64,000 nucleotides of DNA from Rhodothermales bacterium (lineage in GTDB: Bacteria; Bacteroidota; Rhodothermia; Rhodothermales; VXPQ01), in contig OX638293.1 of the NCBI GenBank assembly GCA_951812335.1, positions 1,534,731 to 1,598,730 on the forward strand, read 5' to 3'. The position numbers and the translations under genes are program-made. Numbering within the stretch: the first letter of the stretch is position 1; each line of letters begins with the position of its first letter. This document shows positions 45,604 to 55,074 of this stretch, one piece after another. The notes under the pieces were generated by a model. It did no database searches and was not told the origin of the DNA. It saw only the letters and a list, made by a program, of their open reading frames with translations.

Positions 45604-48150
45604 TTACGCAATCTCGACATCCACATCCACTACTGTCGAGCCATTGGCGTCCTGTGCAAGCGGCTTCCCTGTACGCTTTTCCTCGGGAGAGACGCAGAAC
45701 ATCTTCTGTATATCCGTCGCCGGCTCTTCCTCCAGCACCTGATCGAGGACATCCTCTACGCGGTGTGCAAAAAGGATTTCCAGATCGTCCAGTGCATCGT
45801 CGGTAATTTCCTTGATGTCCTTTTCGTTTTTCTCCGGAAGCACCACGGTTCGGATGCCTGCCCGCCTCGCGGCCAATACTTTCTCCTTGATACCTCCAAC
45901 CGGCAGGATCAGTCCTCGCAGCGTGATTTCACCCGTCATGGCCACATCATGCCGGATGCGTCGCTGCGTATAGATAGATACCAGCGCGCTCAGCATGGCG
46001 GCGCCGGCAGAGGGTCCGTCTTTCGACACCGCTCCTGCAGGCACATGTACGTGTACGTCCCAGTGCCGAAACGCATCTCCCGGGATACCGAGGGCGTCTG
46101 CGCGCGATTTGACGTACGAAAGAGCTGCCTGGGCCGATTCTTTCATTACTTCACCCAGTTTCCCCGTCAGGATGTGTCTTCCGGTCCCTCTGGATACGGA
46201 TGCTTCTATAAAAAGAATGTCCCCGCCCACCGGGGTCCAGGCCAGACCCGTTGCGACGCCGGGGACCTCGGTGCGTTGGGAAACCTCTGGAAAATGCTTA
46301 CGCCCGCCCAGATAATTTTCAAGATCTTGCGCCCGGATCGTTGCGGAGTCGGCTTCGCCCGTGGCTATCTGTTTGGCGACTCCCCGCGCCACAGCTCCTA
46401 TCGTGCGTTCCAGCTTGCGCACGCCTGATTCGCGTGTGTATCCATCGATGATGGTGCCGATAGCTTCGTCTTCAAGGATCATTTGTTCTGGCGTAAGGCC
46501 GTTATGCTCCAATTGACGGGGCGCGAGGTATTGTTTCGCGATCCGGAGTTTCTCCTCCTGTGTGTATCCGGTGATTTCGATACTCTCCATACGATCTTGC
46601 AAAGGTCCGGGAATCATTCCCGGAAAATTCGCCGTCGCGATGAAGAAGACCTTCGACAGATCGTAGTCGAGTTCTACATAGTGGTCGTTGAAATTGTCGT
46701 TTTGCTCCGGATCCAACACTTCAAGCAGGGCACTTGACGGATCCCCTCGAAAATCCGCCCCGATTTTGTCTACTTCGTCCAGCATGAAGACAGGGTTATT
46801 GACCCCCGCTTTTTTGATTCCCTGGATGATTCGCCCCGGAAGGGCCGCCACATAGGTGCGACGGTGGCCGCGAATTTCCGCCTCGTCCCGGATGCCTCCC
46901 AGACTCATCCGGACGAATTCCCGCCCGATGGCGCGAGCAATACTTTTACCCAGGCTCGTTTTTCCAACGCCCGGGGGGCCGTGCAGGCAAAGGATGGGCG
47001 CTTTCATGTCCCCCTTCAGATGCAGGACAGCGAGGTATTCCAGGATGCGCTTCTTAACCTGGTCCAGCCCGTAGTGATCTTCGTCGAGCACCTCGGCGGC
47101 ACGCGCAATATCCAGGTCGTCTTCCGAATATTCGAGCCAGGGCAATTCCAGCAACCAGTCTACGTAGTTGCGTGTGACGGCATAATCCGGCGAGGCGGGG
47201 TTAGAGCGCGCCAGACGTGCTATTTCCTTGTCCAGCGTTTCCCGCACATGGTCCGGGAGTTCTTTCTTTTCGGCCCGGTTTCGAAGTTCCTGCACATCGT
47301 TGCCGCCGCTGTCGCTTTCGCCCAATTCGTCCTGGATGATTTTCATCTGCTGGCGCAGCAGGTATTCGCGCTGCTGCTTGTCCACGTCCGTCCGTACGCG
47401 GCTGCGGATGTCTTCGGAAACCTGCAGCACCTGGATCTCGCGATTCAGGTACTCCATTAGCTTGTCGGCTCGCCGGGTCAGTTCGTTGAGTTCGAGGAGC
47501 GCCTGTTTTTCCTCGACACTGATCTGAAGATTAGAGGCGATAAAATGGATAAGCAATGGCGGCGAGTCGATCTGCTGAATGGCAAGAGCGGCTTCACCGG
47601 GCAGGTGAGGCGACAAATTGATGAACTGGATCGCCAGTTCCTTGACCGATCGGATACGAGCTTTCAGTTCCACCTCGTCCGTAGCCCAGTCCTCCGCTAC
47701 GGGGGACACCCTTGCCTTGAAATACGGCTCGGTTTGTATGTACTCCCTGATCTCGAACCGGCGCTTCCCCTGGATAATCATGGAGTTGGGGCCACCCGGA
47801 ATTTTGATCAACTTGAGAATGTCGGCCACCGTGCCGAGGCGATACAAGTCTTCTATACCGGGGGTTTCGACCTCGCTCCTTTTCTGTGCAACGGCTCCGA
47901 TGATGCGTTTTCCGGCAAAAGCATCTCTTACAAGTTGCATGGAAGTATCCCGTCCGAGCGTAATAGGCAGTACCACGCCCGGGTACAACACCGTATTGCG
48001 GAGGGCCAGCACGGGCAATTCTTCCGGTATATCCGACATGCCCATTTGCTTTTCTTCGTCGGGCGTCGGGAATGGAATGGATTGCTCGGCGTCATCGACG
48101 TCGTGGACGCTATAGCTGTTTGTATACGGATATGTGTCCCGCGGGGGCAT
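45604..48150 (-). CDS. lon: ATP-dependent protease Lon
   Basis: Cytoplasmic ATP-dependent protease for misfolded and regulatory proteins. The 848-residue protein has the N-terminal substrate-binding LAN domain ([19 protein letters not shown]), an AAA module with Walker [14 protein letters not shown] and FMLDEVDKI, and a protease domain whose dyad is Ser714 ([10 protein letters not shown]) and Lys757 (GGIKEK). A 40-residue N-terminal extension and an acidic C-terminal tail are common in this phylum. It faces away from cystathionine beta-synthase. Confidence 0.97.
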   Translation of the reverse strand: MPPRDTYPYTNSYSVHDVDDAEQSIPFPTPDEEKQMGMSDIPEELPVLALRNTVLYPGVVLPITLGRDTSMQLVRDAFAGKRIIGAVAQKRSEVETPGIEDLYRLGTVADILKLIKIPGGPNSMIIQGKRRFEIREYIQTEPYFKARVSPVAEDWATDEVELKARIRSVKELAIQFINLSPHLPGEAALAIQQIDSPPLLIHFIASNLQISVEEKQALLELNELTRRADKLMEYLNREIQVLQVSEDIRSRVRTDVDKQQREYLLRQQMKIIQDELGESDSGGNDVQELRNRAEKKELPDHVRETLDKEIARLARSNPASPDYAVTRNYVDWLLELPWLEYSEDDLDIARAAEVLDEDHYGLDQVKKRILEYLAVLHLKGDMKAPILCLHGPPGVGKTSLGKSIARAIGREFVRMSLGGIRDEAEIRGHRRTYVAALPGRIIQGIKKAGVNNPVFMLDEVDKIGADFRGDPSSALLEVLDPEQNDNFNDHYVELDYDLSKVFFIATANFPGMIPGPLQDRMESIEITGYTQEEKLRIAKQYLAPRQLEHNGLTPEQMILEDEAIGTIIDGYTRESGVRKLERTIGAVARGVAKQIATGEADSATIRAQDLENYLGGRKHFPEVSQRTEVPGVATGLAWTPVGGDILFIEASVSRGTGRHILTGKLGEVMKESAQAALSYVKSRADALGIPGDAFRHWDVHVHVPAGAVSKDGPSAGAAMLSALVSIYTQRRIRHDVAMTGEITLRGLILPVGGIKEKVLAARRAGIRTVVLPEKNEKDIKEITDDALDDLEILFAHRVEDVLDQVLEEEPATDIQKMFCVSPEEKRTGKPLAQDANGSTVVDVDVEIA

Positions 48151-48467
48151 AAAAGGTGTTCCGGTGTGCGAGGAGGCAGGCGAAGCAGGTTAGCAGGCGC
48201 CCGCGAGCCCTGGTCGGTGCATGGAGAAAATACGACGCGTCAGGCGTATGTATGCAATCATACCGTAGCGCGCAAAAAACGGGCGGGAAAACACGGTATC
48301 ATCAAAAACCGGGCCAACAACATTGTCTGTCAATATGCGGGTATTTTTCAGGGCTATTCCGGTTTTGGCGCAATACCGTCGTTTTTTTCTGTCCGGTTTC
48401 TCGTTACAAGAATTTTACAATCGGGCACGGGCGCGAGGCGAGCAAAACGTAATCTGATGCGTACCAC
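48151..48467. other. intergenic region between divergent lon and cystathionine beta-synthase
   Basis: 317 bases without a supported gene. It must hold both promoters. There are AT-richer tracts around 48285-48420 but no promoter match good enough to report and no riboswitch-like fold that I could recognise. Confidence 0.6.
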
Positions 48468-49886
48468 ATGCGCAAGACAATACAATCGGAAAGCGGCATT
48501 ATGTGGCACGACAATATCATTGGTACCATAGGCAAGACCCCTCTCGTACGGCTTCGCAGGATTACGGCGGACTGGCCCTGTACGGTGCTGGCCAAACTGG
48601 AGTATTTCAATCCGGGCGGGTCTGTCAAGGATCGCATCGGTATGGCTATGATCGAAGAGGCCGAAAAAAACGGTTTGTTGGGGCCGGGAGGGACCATTGT
48701 CGAGGGTACGAGCGGGAATACAGGCGCAGCGCTGGCAATGGCGGCCGTGACGCGTGGATACCGGTGTGTTTTTACGACCACCGACAAGCAGAGCCAGGAA
48801 AAACTGGATGTTTTGCGGGCCTTGGGCGCCGAGGTGATCGTATGTCCGACCAACGTAGCCCCTGAGGATCCGAGGTCCTATTACTCCGTGGCGCAGCGTT
48901 TTGCCGAAGAAATCCCCGGTGCGGTATACCTGAACCAGTACGACAACCCGGCAAATCAGGCAGCTCATTACGAAACGACCGGGCCCGAGATATGGGCGGA
49001 CACCGATGGACGGATCACCCATTATGTGGTGGGTGCGGGCACGGGCGGAACGCTTTCCGGCGTATCGCGCTATCTCAAAGAGCAGAATCCGGAGGTGCAG
49101 ATTATCGGCGTCGATCCTTGCGGCTCGATCTATCACGGATATTTCCATACCGGGCAGGTTGCCCCGGGCGACATTTACCCCTACCTGACGGAAGGGGTCG
49201 GCGAGGACTTGCTGGCTGCAAATATGGATTTCGATTTGCCGGACGATTTCGTGCAGGTAACGGATCGGGAGGCGATGCGGATGACGCGCCGACTTGCCGC
49301 GGAAGAAGGCCTGTTTTGCGGGCAATCTTCCGGCATGGCGCTTGCAGGGGCGCTGTCGTGGATGGAGGCACACGCCGAAGAGCTTTCCAGCAACGATGTG
49401 TTCGTGTTGCTTTTGCCCGATTCGGGATTCCGGTATCTTTCGAAGACGTACAATGACAATTGGATGCGTAATCACGGTTTTATGTCGAGCATGCCGGAGG
49501 TTACGGTGGACCGGGTTCTGGGTGCTAGGGATGACAACGAGCAGCTGGCATATGCTACGCCCGAAGACACGCTTGGCTCGGTAATCGGAGTCATGGCCGA
49601 GCGCGGCATCTCGCAGATGCCCGTGATGCGAAACGATGAGCTTGTCGGAAGCCTTACGGAAAGTGTGATTATGGACCGCCTCGTCAAAGACCCGGAAACG
49701 CGAGACCAGCCTGTGGAAGACATCATGGATGCGCCTTTTCCGGTGGTTCCACGTACACTTGGCCTTGAGCATCTTTCCATGTACCTTGAGCAGGGAGGCG
49801 GGGCCGTGCTTGTTAAATCGGCGCCGGGAGAGACGTATCAGATCATCACCAAAAGCGACCTGATCGGCGCCTTGGCGCCGTCATGA
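48468..49886 (+). CDS. cystathionine beta-synthase
   Basis: PLP enzyme that condenses serine (or O-acetylserine) with homocysteine or sulfide. The 472-residue protein has the PLP Lys54 in NPGGSVKDR, the SGNTG loop (EGTSGNTGAAL), GAGTGGTLSG and a C-terminal pair of CBS domains (about 345-470). This layout fits cystathionine beta-synthase better than plain cysteine synthase. A second possible start is ATG 48501 (MWHDNIIGTIG), which fits the usual N-terminus. Its last codons (KSDLIGALAPS, stop) are the first unit of a 35-bp tandem array, and the stop overlaps the ATG of the next mini-frame. Confidence 0.9.
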   Translation: MRKTIQSESGIMWHDNIIGTIGKTPLVRLRRITADWPCTVLAKLEYFNPGGSVKDRIGMAMIEEAEKNGLLGPGGTIVEGTSGNTGAALAMAAVTRGYRCVFTTTDKQSQEKLDVLRALGAEVIVCPTNVAPEDPRSYYSVAQRFAEEIPGAVYLNQYDNPANQAAHYETTGPEIWADTDGRITHYVVGAGTGGTLSGVSRYLKEQNPEVQIIGVDPCGSIYHGYFHTGQVAPGDIYPYLTEGVGEDLLAANMDFDLPDDFVQVTDREAMRMTRRLAAEEGLFCGQSSGMALAGALSWMEAHAEELSSNDVFVLLLPDSGFRYLSKTYNDNWMRNHGFMSSMPEVTVDRVLGARDDNEQLAYATPEDTLGSVIGVMAERGISQMPVMRNDELVGSLTESVIMDRLVKDPETRDQPVEDIMDAPFPVVPRTLGLEHLSMYLEQGGGAVLVKSAPGETYQIITKSDLIGALAPS

Positions 49887-49921
49887 AAAGCGACCCGATC
49901 GGCGCCCTGGCGCCGTCATGA
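49883..49921 (+). CDS. mini-frame 1 of the ATGA-linked chain (12 residues)
   Basis: Encodes MKSDPIGALAPS and stops. Its ATG overlaps the stop of cystathionine beta-synthase (ATGA) and its stop overlaps the next ATG. The peptide repeats the enzyme's own last residues. Translation is not shown by sequence alone. Confidence 0.35.
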   Translation: MKSDPIGALAPS

Positions 49922-49956
49922 AAAGCGACCCGATCGGCGCCCTGACCCCGTCATGA
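49918..49956 (+). CDS. mini-frame 2 of the ATGA-linked chain (12 residues)
   Basis: Encodes MKSDPIGALTPS; linked by ATGA overlaps on both sides. Differs from mini-frame 1 by Ala to Thr. Confidence 0.35.
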   Translation: MKSDPIGALTPS

Positions 49957-49991
49957 AAAGCGACCTGATCGGCGCCCTGACCCCGTCATGA
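49953..49991 (+). CDS. mini-frame 3 of the ATGA-linked chain (12 residues)
   Basis: Encodes MKSDLIGALTPS; linked by ATGA overlaps on both sides. Pro at position 5 is Leu, as in the enzyme's own tail. Confidence 0.35.
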   Translation: MKSDLIGALTPS

Positions 49992-50026
49992 AAAACGATC
50001 CGATCGGCGCCCTGACCCCGTCATGA
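49988..50026 (+). CDS. mini-frame 4 of the ATGA-linked chain (12 residues)
   Basis: Encodes MKNDPIGALTPS; linked by ATGA overlaps on both sides. It has one further synonymous change (GAC to GAT). Confidence 0.35.
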   Translation: MKNDPIGALTPS

Positions 50027-50106
50027 AAAACGACCGGTGCTTTGTCCGCCGCAAGCGTACCCTAAAGGATTGCCGGTTCTTCCGAACCATCTCTCAAATC
50101 GCGTGA
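50023..50106 (+). CDS. last frame of the ATGA-linked chain (27 residues)
   Basis: Starts like the others (MKND) but leaves the repeat and reads on as a basic, Cys-containing peptide (RCFVRRKRTLKDCRFF...) to a TGA at 50104-50106, 7 bp before the iolG ATG. It resembles no family I know; its possible value is to bring ribosomes to the iolG start. Confidence 0.3.
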   Translation: MKNDRCFVRRKRTLKDCRFFRTISQIA

Positions 50107-50113
50107 ATCCAGG

Positions 50114-51115
50114 ATGAGGTTGCCGATCGTATTGATTGGAGCTGGTCGCATTGGACGGATCCACGGCGCCAATGCCAGTGCGGACAACCGCATCGAGTTG
50201 CGGTACATCGTTGATCCAGTCGCGGATGCGGCAGCAGAGTTGTCCGCCATGACCGGAGCCAAAGCCGTATCTCTGGACGAGGCCCTTGACGACAGGGACG
50301 TTGCCGGCGTGGTGATTGCCAGCGCCACGCAAACCCATGCAGACCTCATCGAACGTATCGCCGCCCTAAGTATCCCAATCTTTTGCGAGAAGCCTCTCGA
50401 CCTTTCGACAATCCGCGCCAAAGCTTGCGTCGATGCTGTCACAAAGAGCAACATTCCTTTCGTACTCGGCTTTAATCGGCGCTATGACCCCGATTTTGCA
50501 AGACTTCACGCATTAGTAAGAGATGGCGTTTTAGGAAATATCGAGTCTATTCAAATCATCAGTCGGGATCCTTCTCCTCCATCGCTTGACTACATCCGGG
50601 CAAACGGGGATTTGTTTCGTGATATGGCGATTCATGATTTCGATGTTGCACGCTGGCTGTTGGGAGAGGAGCCCGACGAAGTTAGCGCCAGTGGCAGCAG
50701 CATCGTGGATCCTGCGATTGGCGAAGCCGGTGACATCGATACCGCTTTGATCGCACTTCGGACATCAAGCGGCCGATTGTGCAGTATCAGTAATAGTCGA
50801 CGTACCTCGTATGGATACGACCAGCGCGTCGAGGTACACGGTTCCTTGCGGACCGCACGCGTTGAAAATCAACCGGAGACACAGCTCCTCGTTTCCGGTG
50901 ACGAGGGACGAACCGGATCCGGGATCAAGCACTCTTTTCATGATCGTTATGCAGAAGCGTATCGCATGGAGATGAGGCACTTTGTTTCCGTAATAACGGG
51001 CAGTGAGACGCCGCGCACAACCGTTCGGGATGGCTTGCGGGCGCTGGAGCTCGCCGATGCTGCGGCGCAGTCACTGAAAGAAAAAAGAACTGTTCAAGTG
51101 CAGTACGTTCGGTAG
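50114..51115 (+). CDS. iolG: inositol 2-dehydrogenase-like Gfo/Idh/MocA oxidoreductase
   Basis: A 333-residue NAD(P)-dependent oxidoreductase: Rossmann motif VLIGAGRIGRIHGAN, the CEKPLD segment with the catalytic Lys, and the substrate-side Asp/His region FRDMAIHDFDVARWLLG. This last motif is typical of IolG, which oxidises myo-inositol to scyllo-inosose. The assignment is strengthened by the iolD, iolE and iolB genes that follow. It starts 7 bp after the last mini-frame of the ATGA chain. Confidence 0.88.
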   Translation: MRLPIVLIGAGRIGRIHGANASADNRIELRYIVDPVADAAAELSAMTGAKAVSLDEALDDRDVAGVVIASATQTHADLIERIAALSIPIFCEKPLDLSTIRAKACVDAVTKSNIPFVLGFNRRYDPDFARLHALVRDGVLGNIESIQIISRDPSPPSLDYIRANGDLFRDMAIHDFDVARWLLGEEPDEVSASGSSIVDPAIGEAGDIDTALIALRTSSGRLCSISNSRRTSYGYDQRVEVHGSLRTARVENQPETQLLVSGDEGRTGSGIKHSFHDRYAEAYRMEMRHFVSVITGSETPRTTVRDGLRALELADAAAQSLKEKRTVQVQYVR

Positions 51116-51204
51116 CTGACGGCTCCTTGAGAATTTTCGTACATTAGTTCACGTGCGGCAAAGCGCCTGAAATTGAACACCTGGAACCATCGGGAGATAC
51201 ATCT

Positions 51205-53043
51205 ATGCAGTTGACGATGTCGCAAGCACTGGTGCGATATCTCGCCAACCAGTACATCGATGACGACGGCGATATCCACCCGTATTTTGCCGGAGTCTGG
51301 GCCATTTTCGGCCATGGAAATGTTGCGGCAATGGGCGAAGCCCTTTTCGCAAACAAGGACATTCTGCCGACCTACCGCGCCCACAACGAGCAGGGAATGG
51401 CGCTGGCTGCCATCGCTTATGCCAAGGCGTTGATGCGTCGGGGGGCGATGGCCTGCACGACGTCCATTGGGCCCGGCGCCACGAATCTGGTCACAGCGTC
51501 GGCACTGGCTCATGCCAATCGCCTGCCGGTGCTTTTTTTGCCGGGGGATGTTTTTGCCAATCGTCGTCCGGATCCTGTACTGCAGCAAATCGAAAGTTTT
51601 AGTGACGGCACGGTGAGTGCAAACGACTGTATGCGCCCCGTATCCAGATACTTCGATCGGATCACGCGACCCGAACAGATCATCACCGCCTTGCCCCGGA
51701 CGATGACCACATTTATGAATGCATCGCGCTGCGGCCCTGTCACGCTCGCGTTGTGTCAGGATGTGCAGGCGGAGGCCTATGATTATCCGGAAGCCTTTTT
51801 TGAAAAACGGATATGGAAGGTGCAGGCGCCTGATTCAGCGATGTCGGAAGTTCACGATCTCGCACAGCGCGTGAGATCGGCGAAGCGCCCGTTGATAATT
51901 TGCGGCGGGGGCGTGCTCTACAGCAAGGCAAGTAACGCATTGGCGTCTTTTATGGACGCGGTCGGTATCCCATGCGCCGAAACGCAGGCCGGAAAAGGCG
52001 CATTGCATTGGAAAGATCCGCTCAATATGGGCGCGATCGGAGTGACCGGATCGGCCGCGGCCAATGCGGCGGCGGCGGAAGCCGACCTGGTTATCGGCAT
52101 CGGCACAAGGCTGCAGGACTTCACCACCGCGTCGAGATCCCTGTTCAGCAATCCGAATCGGGAACTGGTGCAAGTCAATGTGAATCCGATGGACGCCGGC
52201 AAACATGGCGCCACGCCGATTTTTTCCGATGCGAAGCGTTTGCTGTCAAGTCTTCAATCGGCCCTGGGCGGGTACGCCGTCGATGACGCCTGGCGGTCCC
52301 TGTCGATTAAAAGGGCCGACGAATGGCGGGCCGTGGTCCACCATGCGCTCACCGACTCCGGCGATCCGCCGTTCTCCTACGCACAAGTTCTGGGCGCCAT
52401 CGATAGGGTGGCGGACGAAAACTCGGTGGTGGTTTGCGCAGCGGGAACGCTACCCGGTGAGCTTCACAAACTTTGGCGAACGTCGAAGCCCGGCGGATAT
52501 CACGTCGAGTATGCGTATTCCTGCATGGGGTATGAGATTGCGGGCGGCCTCGGTGCAAAACTGGCTCTGCCGGATCGCGAAGTATTTGTCGTCGTCGGGG
52601 ACGGCAGCTACATGATGATGAATTCCGAACTGGCCACAGCAGTAATGATGGGCCAAAAGATCGTCGTCGTCGTATGTGACAATCAGGGTTACGCCTGTAT
52701 CGACAATCTGCAGCGTAGCGCCGGTTCACCCGGCTTCAATAATATGTTCGAGGATACGGTGCACGAGGAGCTGCCGGCCATCGATTTCGTTGCTCATGCG
52801 AAAAGTATGGGCGCCGATGCCGTGCACGTCGATTCCATCGACGCCCTCGGATCCTCGTTGAAGGAGGCACGGACGGCCGAACGTTCGACGGTAATTACCG
52901 TTGCCGTCGGACGTGCCGGAAGCGGCGATATCGGCGGCGCCTGGTGGGATGTGGCGGTTCCCGCCGTATCCGATCTGGATACGGTTACGGATGCCCGCGC
53001 AGCCTACGACGCCGCGACAAAGAAACAGCGCGTGGATGGGTAG
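51205..53043 (+). CDS. iolD: 3D-(3,5/4)-trihydroxycyclohexane-1,2-dione hydrolase
   Basis: ThDP-dependent enzyme that opens the inositol-derived diketone ring to 5-deoxy-glucuronate. The 612-residue protein shows the ThDP-family layout: Pyr domain with the catalytic Glu in YRAHNEQGMALAAIAYAK, a central domain, and the PP domain with the ThDP/Mg motif GDGSYMMMNSE ... CDNQGYACIDNLQ. The N-terminus (TMSQALVRYLANQY...DGDIHPYFAGVWAIFGHGNVAAMGEAL) is specific for IolD. It follows iolG after 89 bp and precedes iolE by 4 bp. Confidence 0.96.
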   Translation: MQLTMSQALVRYLANQYIDDDGDIHPYFAGVWAIFGHGNVAAMGEALFANKDILPTYRAHNEQGMALAAIAYAKALMRRGAMACTTSIGPGATNLVTASALAHANRLPVLFLPGDVFANRRPDPVLQQIESFSDGTVSANDCMRPVSRYFDRITRPEQIITALPRTMTTFMNASRCGPVTLALCQDVQAEAYDYPEAFFEKRIWKVQAPDSAMSEVHDLAQRVRSAKRPLIICGGGVLYSKASNALASFMDAVGIPCAETQAGKGALHWKDPLNMGAIGVTGSAAANAAAAEADLVIGIGTRLQDFTTASRSLFSNPNRELVQVNVNPMDAGKHGATPIFSDAKRLLSSLQSALGGYAVDDAWRSLSIKRADEWRAVVHHALTDSGDPPFSYAQVLGAIDRVADENSVVVCAAGTLPGELHKLWRTSKPGGYHVEYAYSCMGYEIAGGLGAKLALPDREVFVVVGDGSYMMMNSELATAVMMGQKIVVVVCDNQGYACIDNLQRSAGSPGFNNMFEDTVHEELPAIDFVAHAKSMGADAVHVDSIDALGSSLKEARTAERSTVITVAVGRAGSGDIGGAWWDVAVPAVSDLDTVTDARAAYDAATKKQRVDG

Positions 53044-53047
53044 TGGC

Positions 53048-53932
53048 ATGGAAATACGATTTGGCGTCAATCCCATTGCATGGTCGAATGACGACTTGCT
53101 GTGGTTGGGCGGCGACACTCCTCTTGAGACCTGCCTGGCCGATACGGCGGAACTCGGCTTCGCTGGTATTGAATTGGGCAATAAGTTTCCACGTAATGCG
53201 CCCGAACTCCGGCCGATTCTCGACAAGTACGGACTTGCCCTGATTGGCGGCTGGTATTCGGGCAACATTCTGCAAAACGATGTCGATGCGGAAATTGTCG
53301 GCCTCCAGGATCACCTTGCGTTGCTGAAAGCTCTGGATTGCGAGGTGTTTATCTATGCGGAATGCAGCAACACGATTCACCCGGACATAAGCAAAGGTAT
53401 GCAGGAAAAGCCGGTCCTGGACGGAGAAACCTGGCCGCTTTTCGGACAGCGTTTAAGTGGGGTGGCGGACTATATCCAAAAGAAGGGACTACGCTTCGCC
53501 TATCATCATCACACAGGCACTGTGGTTGAGACGGCGGCGGAACTCCAGCGCTTTTTTGCCGAGACCTCGGATTCGGTCGGTATCGTTCTGGATACCGGTC
53601 ACGCATATGTTGGCGGTATCGATCCGGTTGAAATAACCCTTTTATTCCCGCAACGGATAGCTCACGTGCATTGCAAGGATGTCCGTCCGGCGGTTCTTTC
53701 GGACATCCGTGCAAGGAATGCCAGCTTCCTGGCTGGCGTTATCGAGGGGATGTTCACGGTTCCCGGGGACGGCGTTATTGCGTTCGACCCGGTGATCGGT
53801 GCTTTGAAAGAAATTGGATATAGAGGCTGGGTGGTGGTGGAGGCTGAGCAGGATCCCGCTAAAGCAGACCCAAGACGATACGCCGAGTCGGGATTGTCCG
53901 CTCTGCATGCATCGGTTCGAACGGCATCTTAA
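53048..53932 (+). CDS. iolE: inosose dehydratase
   Basis: Removes water from scyllo-inosose to give the diketone used by IolD. The 294-residue protein is a xylose isomerase-like TIM barrel: FGVNPIAWSNDDL at the start, GFAGIELGNKFP, AYHHHTGTVVET, and VLDTGHAYVGG with HVHCKDVRP (metal ligands). I chose the ATG at 53048, 4 bp after the iolD stop; the frame is open upstream inside iolD. A MITE-like element begins at the base right after the stop codon. Confidence 0.95.
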   Translation: MEIRFGVNPIAWSNDDLLWLGGDTPLETCLADTAELGFAGIELGNKFPRNAPELRPILDKYGLALIGGWYSGNILQNDVDAEIVGLQDHLALLKALDCEVFIYAECSNTIHPDISKGMQEKPVLDGETWPLFGQRLSGVADYIQKKGLRFAYHHHTGTVVETAAELQRFFAETSDSVGIVLDTGHAYVGGIDPVEITLLFPQRIAHVHCKDVRPAVLSDIRARNASFLAGVIEGMFTVPGDGVIAFDPVIGALKEIGYRGWVVVEAEQDPAKADPRRYAESGLSALHASVRTAS

Positions 53933-54189
53933 GGATACTCCGATCAAAATCACTTCGCCCGGCACTTTACTTTCGCGCATAAAGGACGTCATGATTCCAT
54001 CGTTGAAATCAGCAGAAAACACTGCGGATTCGGGGCGTCGCGGACGTGAAGCACCCTTCGGGAGGCTGCGAGGGGCACGCTGGCCGCGTCGTCCTTCCTC
54101 ATTATGTAGGGCCTGCCACACTGCTTCGTCATTCCTTGCCGGCGCATCCCTCTCAGCCTCTGAGCTTTGCGGACTTAATCAGAGTATCC
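53933..54189 (-). mobile_element. MITE-like element, intact copy 2 (inverted)
   Basis: About 257 bp, near-identical in order and length to 7108-7363 but inverted. Termini 53933-53951 (GGATACTCCGATCAAAATC) and 54171-54189 (complement of GGATACTCTGATTAAGTCC) form terminal inverted repeats. The 21-bp hairpin arms are 54064-54084 and 54138-54158; several positions that differ from copy 1 still pair, some as G-T wobble. It separates iolE from iolB and starts directly at the iolE stop. No transposase and no clear target duplication. Confidence 0.78.
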
Positions 54190-54213
54190 CTCAGTAACAC
54201 GGAGAAAGCGACG

Positions 54214-55020
54214 ATGAGCAAGTTAGTGGCGCCAACGGTCGAACGAAACGCGGACGGACGAGTGTTAAGCGTTACCCCCCAATCCGCCGGCTGGCAATAC
54301 GTAGGATTTTCCGTGTACAATTTGCTTTCCGGGCAAAGCCTGAAAATAGAGGCGAGCGACCGGGAAACCTGCATCGTTCTCTTGACCGGAAAGGCCACGG
54401 TCGTTGCGGGTGGAAAATCGTTCATGACGATTGGAGCGCGCGATGACCTGTTCGATGGTCCCCCCACAGCCGTTTACGTTCCCCATAAGACCGCATTCTC
54501 GATCACGTCCGATACCGATCTGGAGGCGGCGTTGTGCACGGCGCCCGGTGGCGGCGATTACGAACCGCGGCTGATCGCGCCGGGCGAACACCCTCTTGAG
54601 ATTCGTGGGGCGGGAACGAATACGCGGCACGTGCAAGACATTCTCCCTGAGTCGGAGCCGGCGCATAGCTTGCTGGTGGTGGAAGTGATTACTCCCGCTG
54701 GACATTGGTCCAGCTACCCGCCCCATAAACACGACGTGGACGCACTGCCAGAGGAGTCTGCGCTTGAAGAGACGTATTACCACCGGCTTCGCCCGAAACA
54801 GGGGTTCGCATTTCAGCGTGTCTATACCGACGACGGATCGCTTGACGAAACCGTCTCGGTACACGACGGCGACTGCGTGATGGTACCCCGTGGCTACCAT
54901 CCTGTTGGCGCCCCTCATGGGTACGATCTCTATTACCTTAATGTTATGGCCGGACCCAAACGCAGATGGATCTTCAGAGACGACCCGAAGCATGCGTGGA
55001 TTTCCGAGCGCACTGTCTAA
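54214..55020 (+). CDS. iolB: 5-deoxy-glucuronate isomerase
   Basis: Converts 5-deoxy-D-glucuronate to 2-deoxy-5-keto-gluconate in inositol breakdown. The 268-residue protein is a bicupin of the KduI/IolB family with metal-site His/Glu residues in SYPPHKHDVDALPEESALEETYYHRL and a closing VPRGYHPVGAPHGYDLYYLNVMAGP. The ATG at 54214 has a GGAGAAAG ribosome binding site. Although separated from iolE by the MITE-like element, it lies on the same strand and may still be read with the operon. Confidence 0.94.
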   Translation: MSKLVAPTVERNADGRVLSVTPQSAGWQYVGFSVYNLLSGQSLKIEASDRETCIVLLTGKATVVAGGKSFMTIGARDDLFDGPPTAVYVPHKTAFSITSDTDLEAALCTAPGGGDYEPRLIAPGEHPLEIRGAGTNTRHVQDILPESEPAHSLLVVEVITPAGHWSSYPPHKHDVDALPEESALEETYYHRLRPKQGFAFQRVYTDDGSLDETVSVHDGDCVMVPRGYHPVGAPHGYDLYYLNVMAGPKRRWIFRDDPKHAWISERTV

Positions 55021-55074
55021 TGGCATCGGGGTCGTAAACGACAAAAAGGCATCGGTATTCACAGGAGGTTTGCA

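Larger units (their letters stand above)
49851..50025 (+). repeat. 35-bp tandem repeat array, five units
   Basis: Units begin at 49851, 49886, 49921, 49956 and 49991, each 35 bp, core AGCGACCCGATCGGCGCCCT. The first unit is the 3' end of the cystathionine beta-synthase gene; the others follow directly. Differences are single or double base substitutions only, with no insertions or deletions. A partial sixth start (AAAAACGACC) follows at 50026. Confidence 0.95.

Noticed and set aside
49851-50025. CRISPR array
   Set aside because: The 35-bp units are contiguous with no spacers between them, and no cas genes are present.
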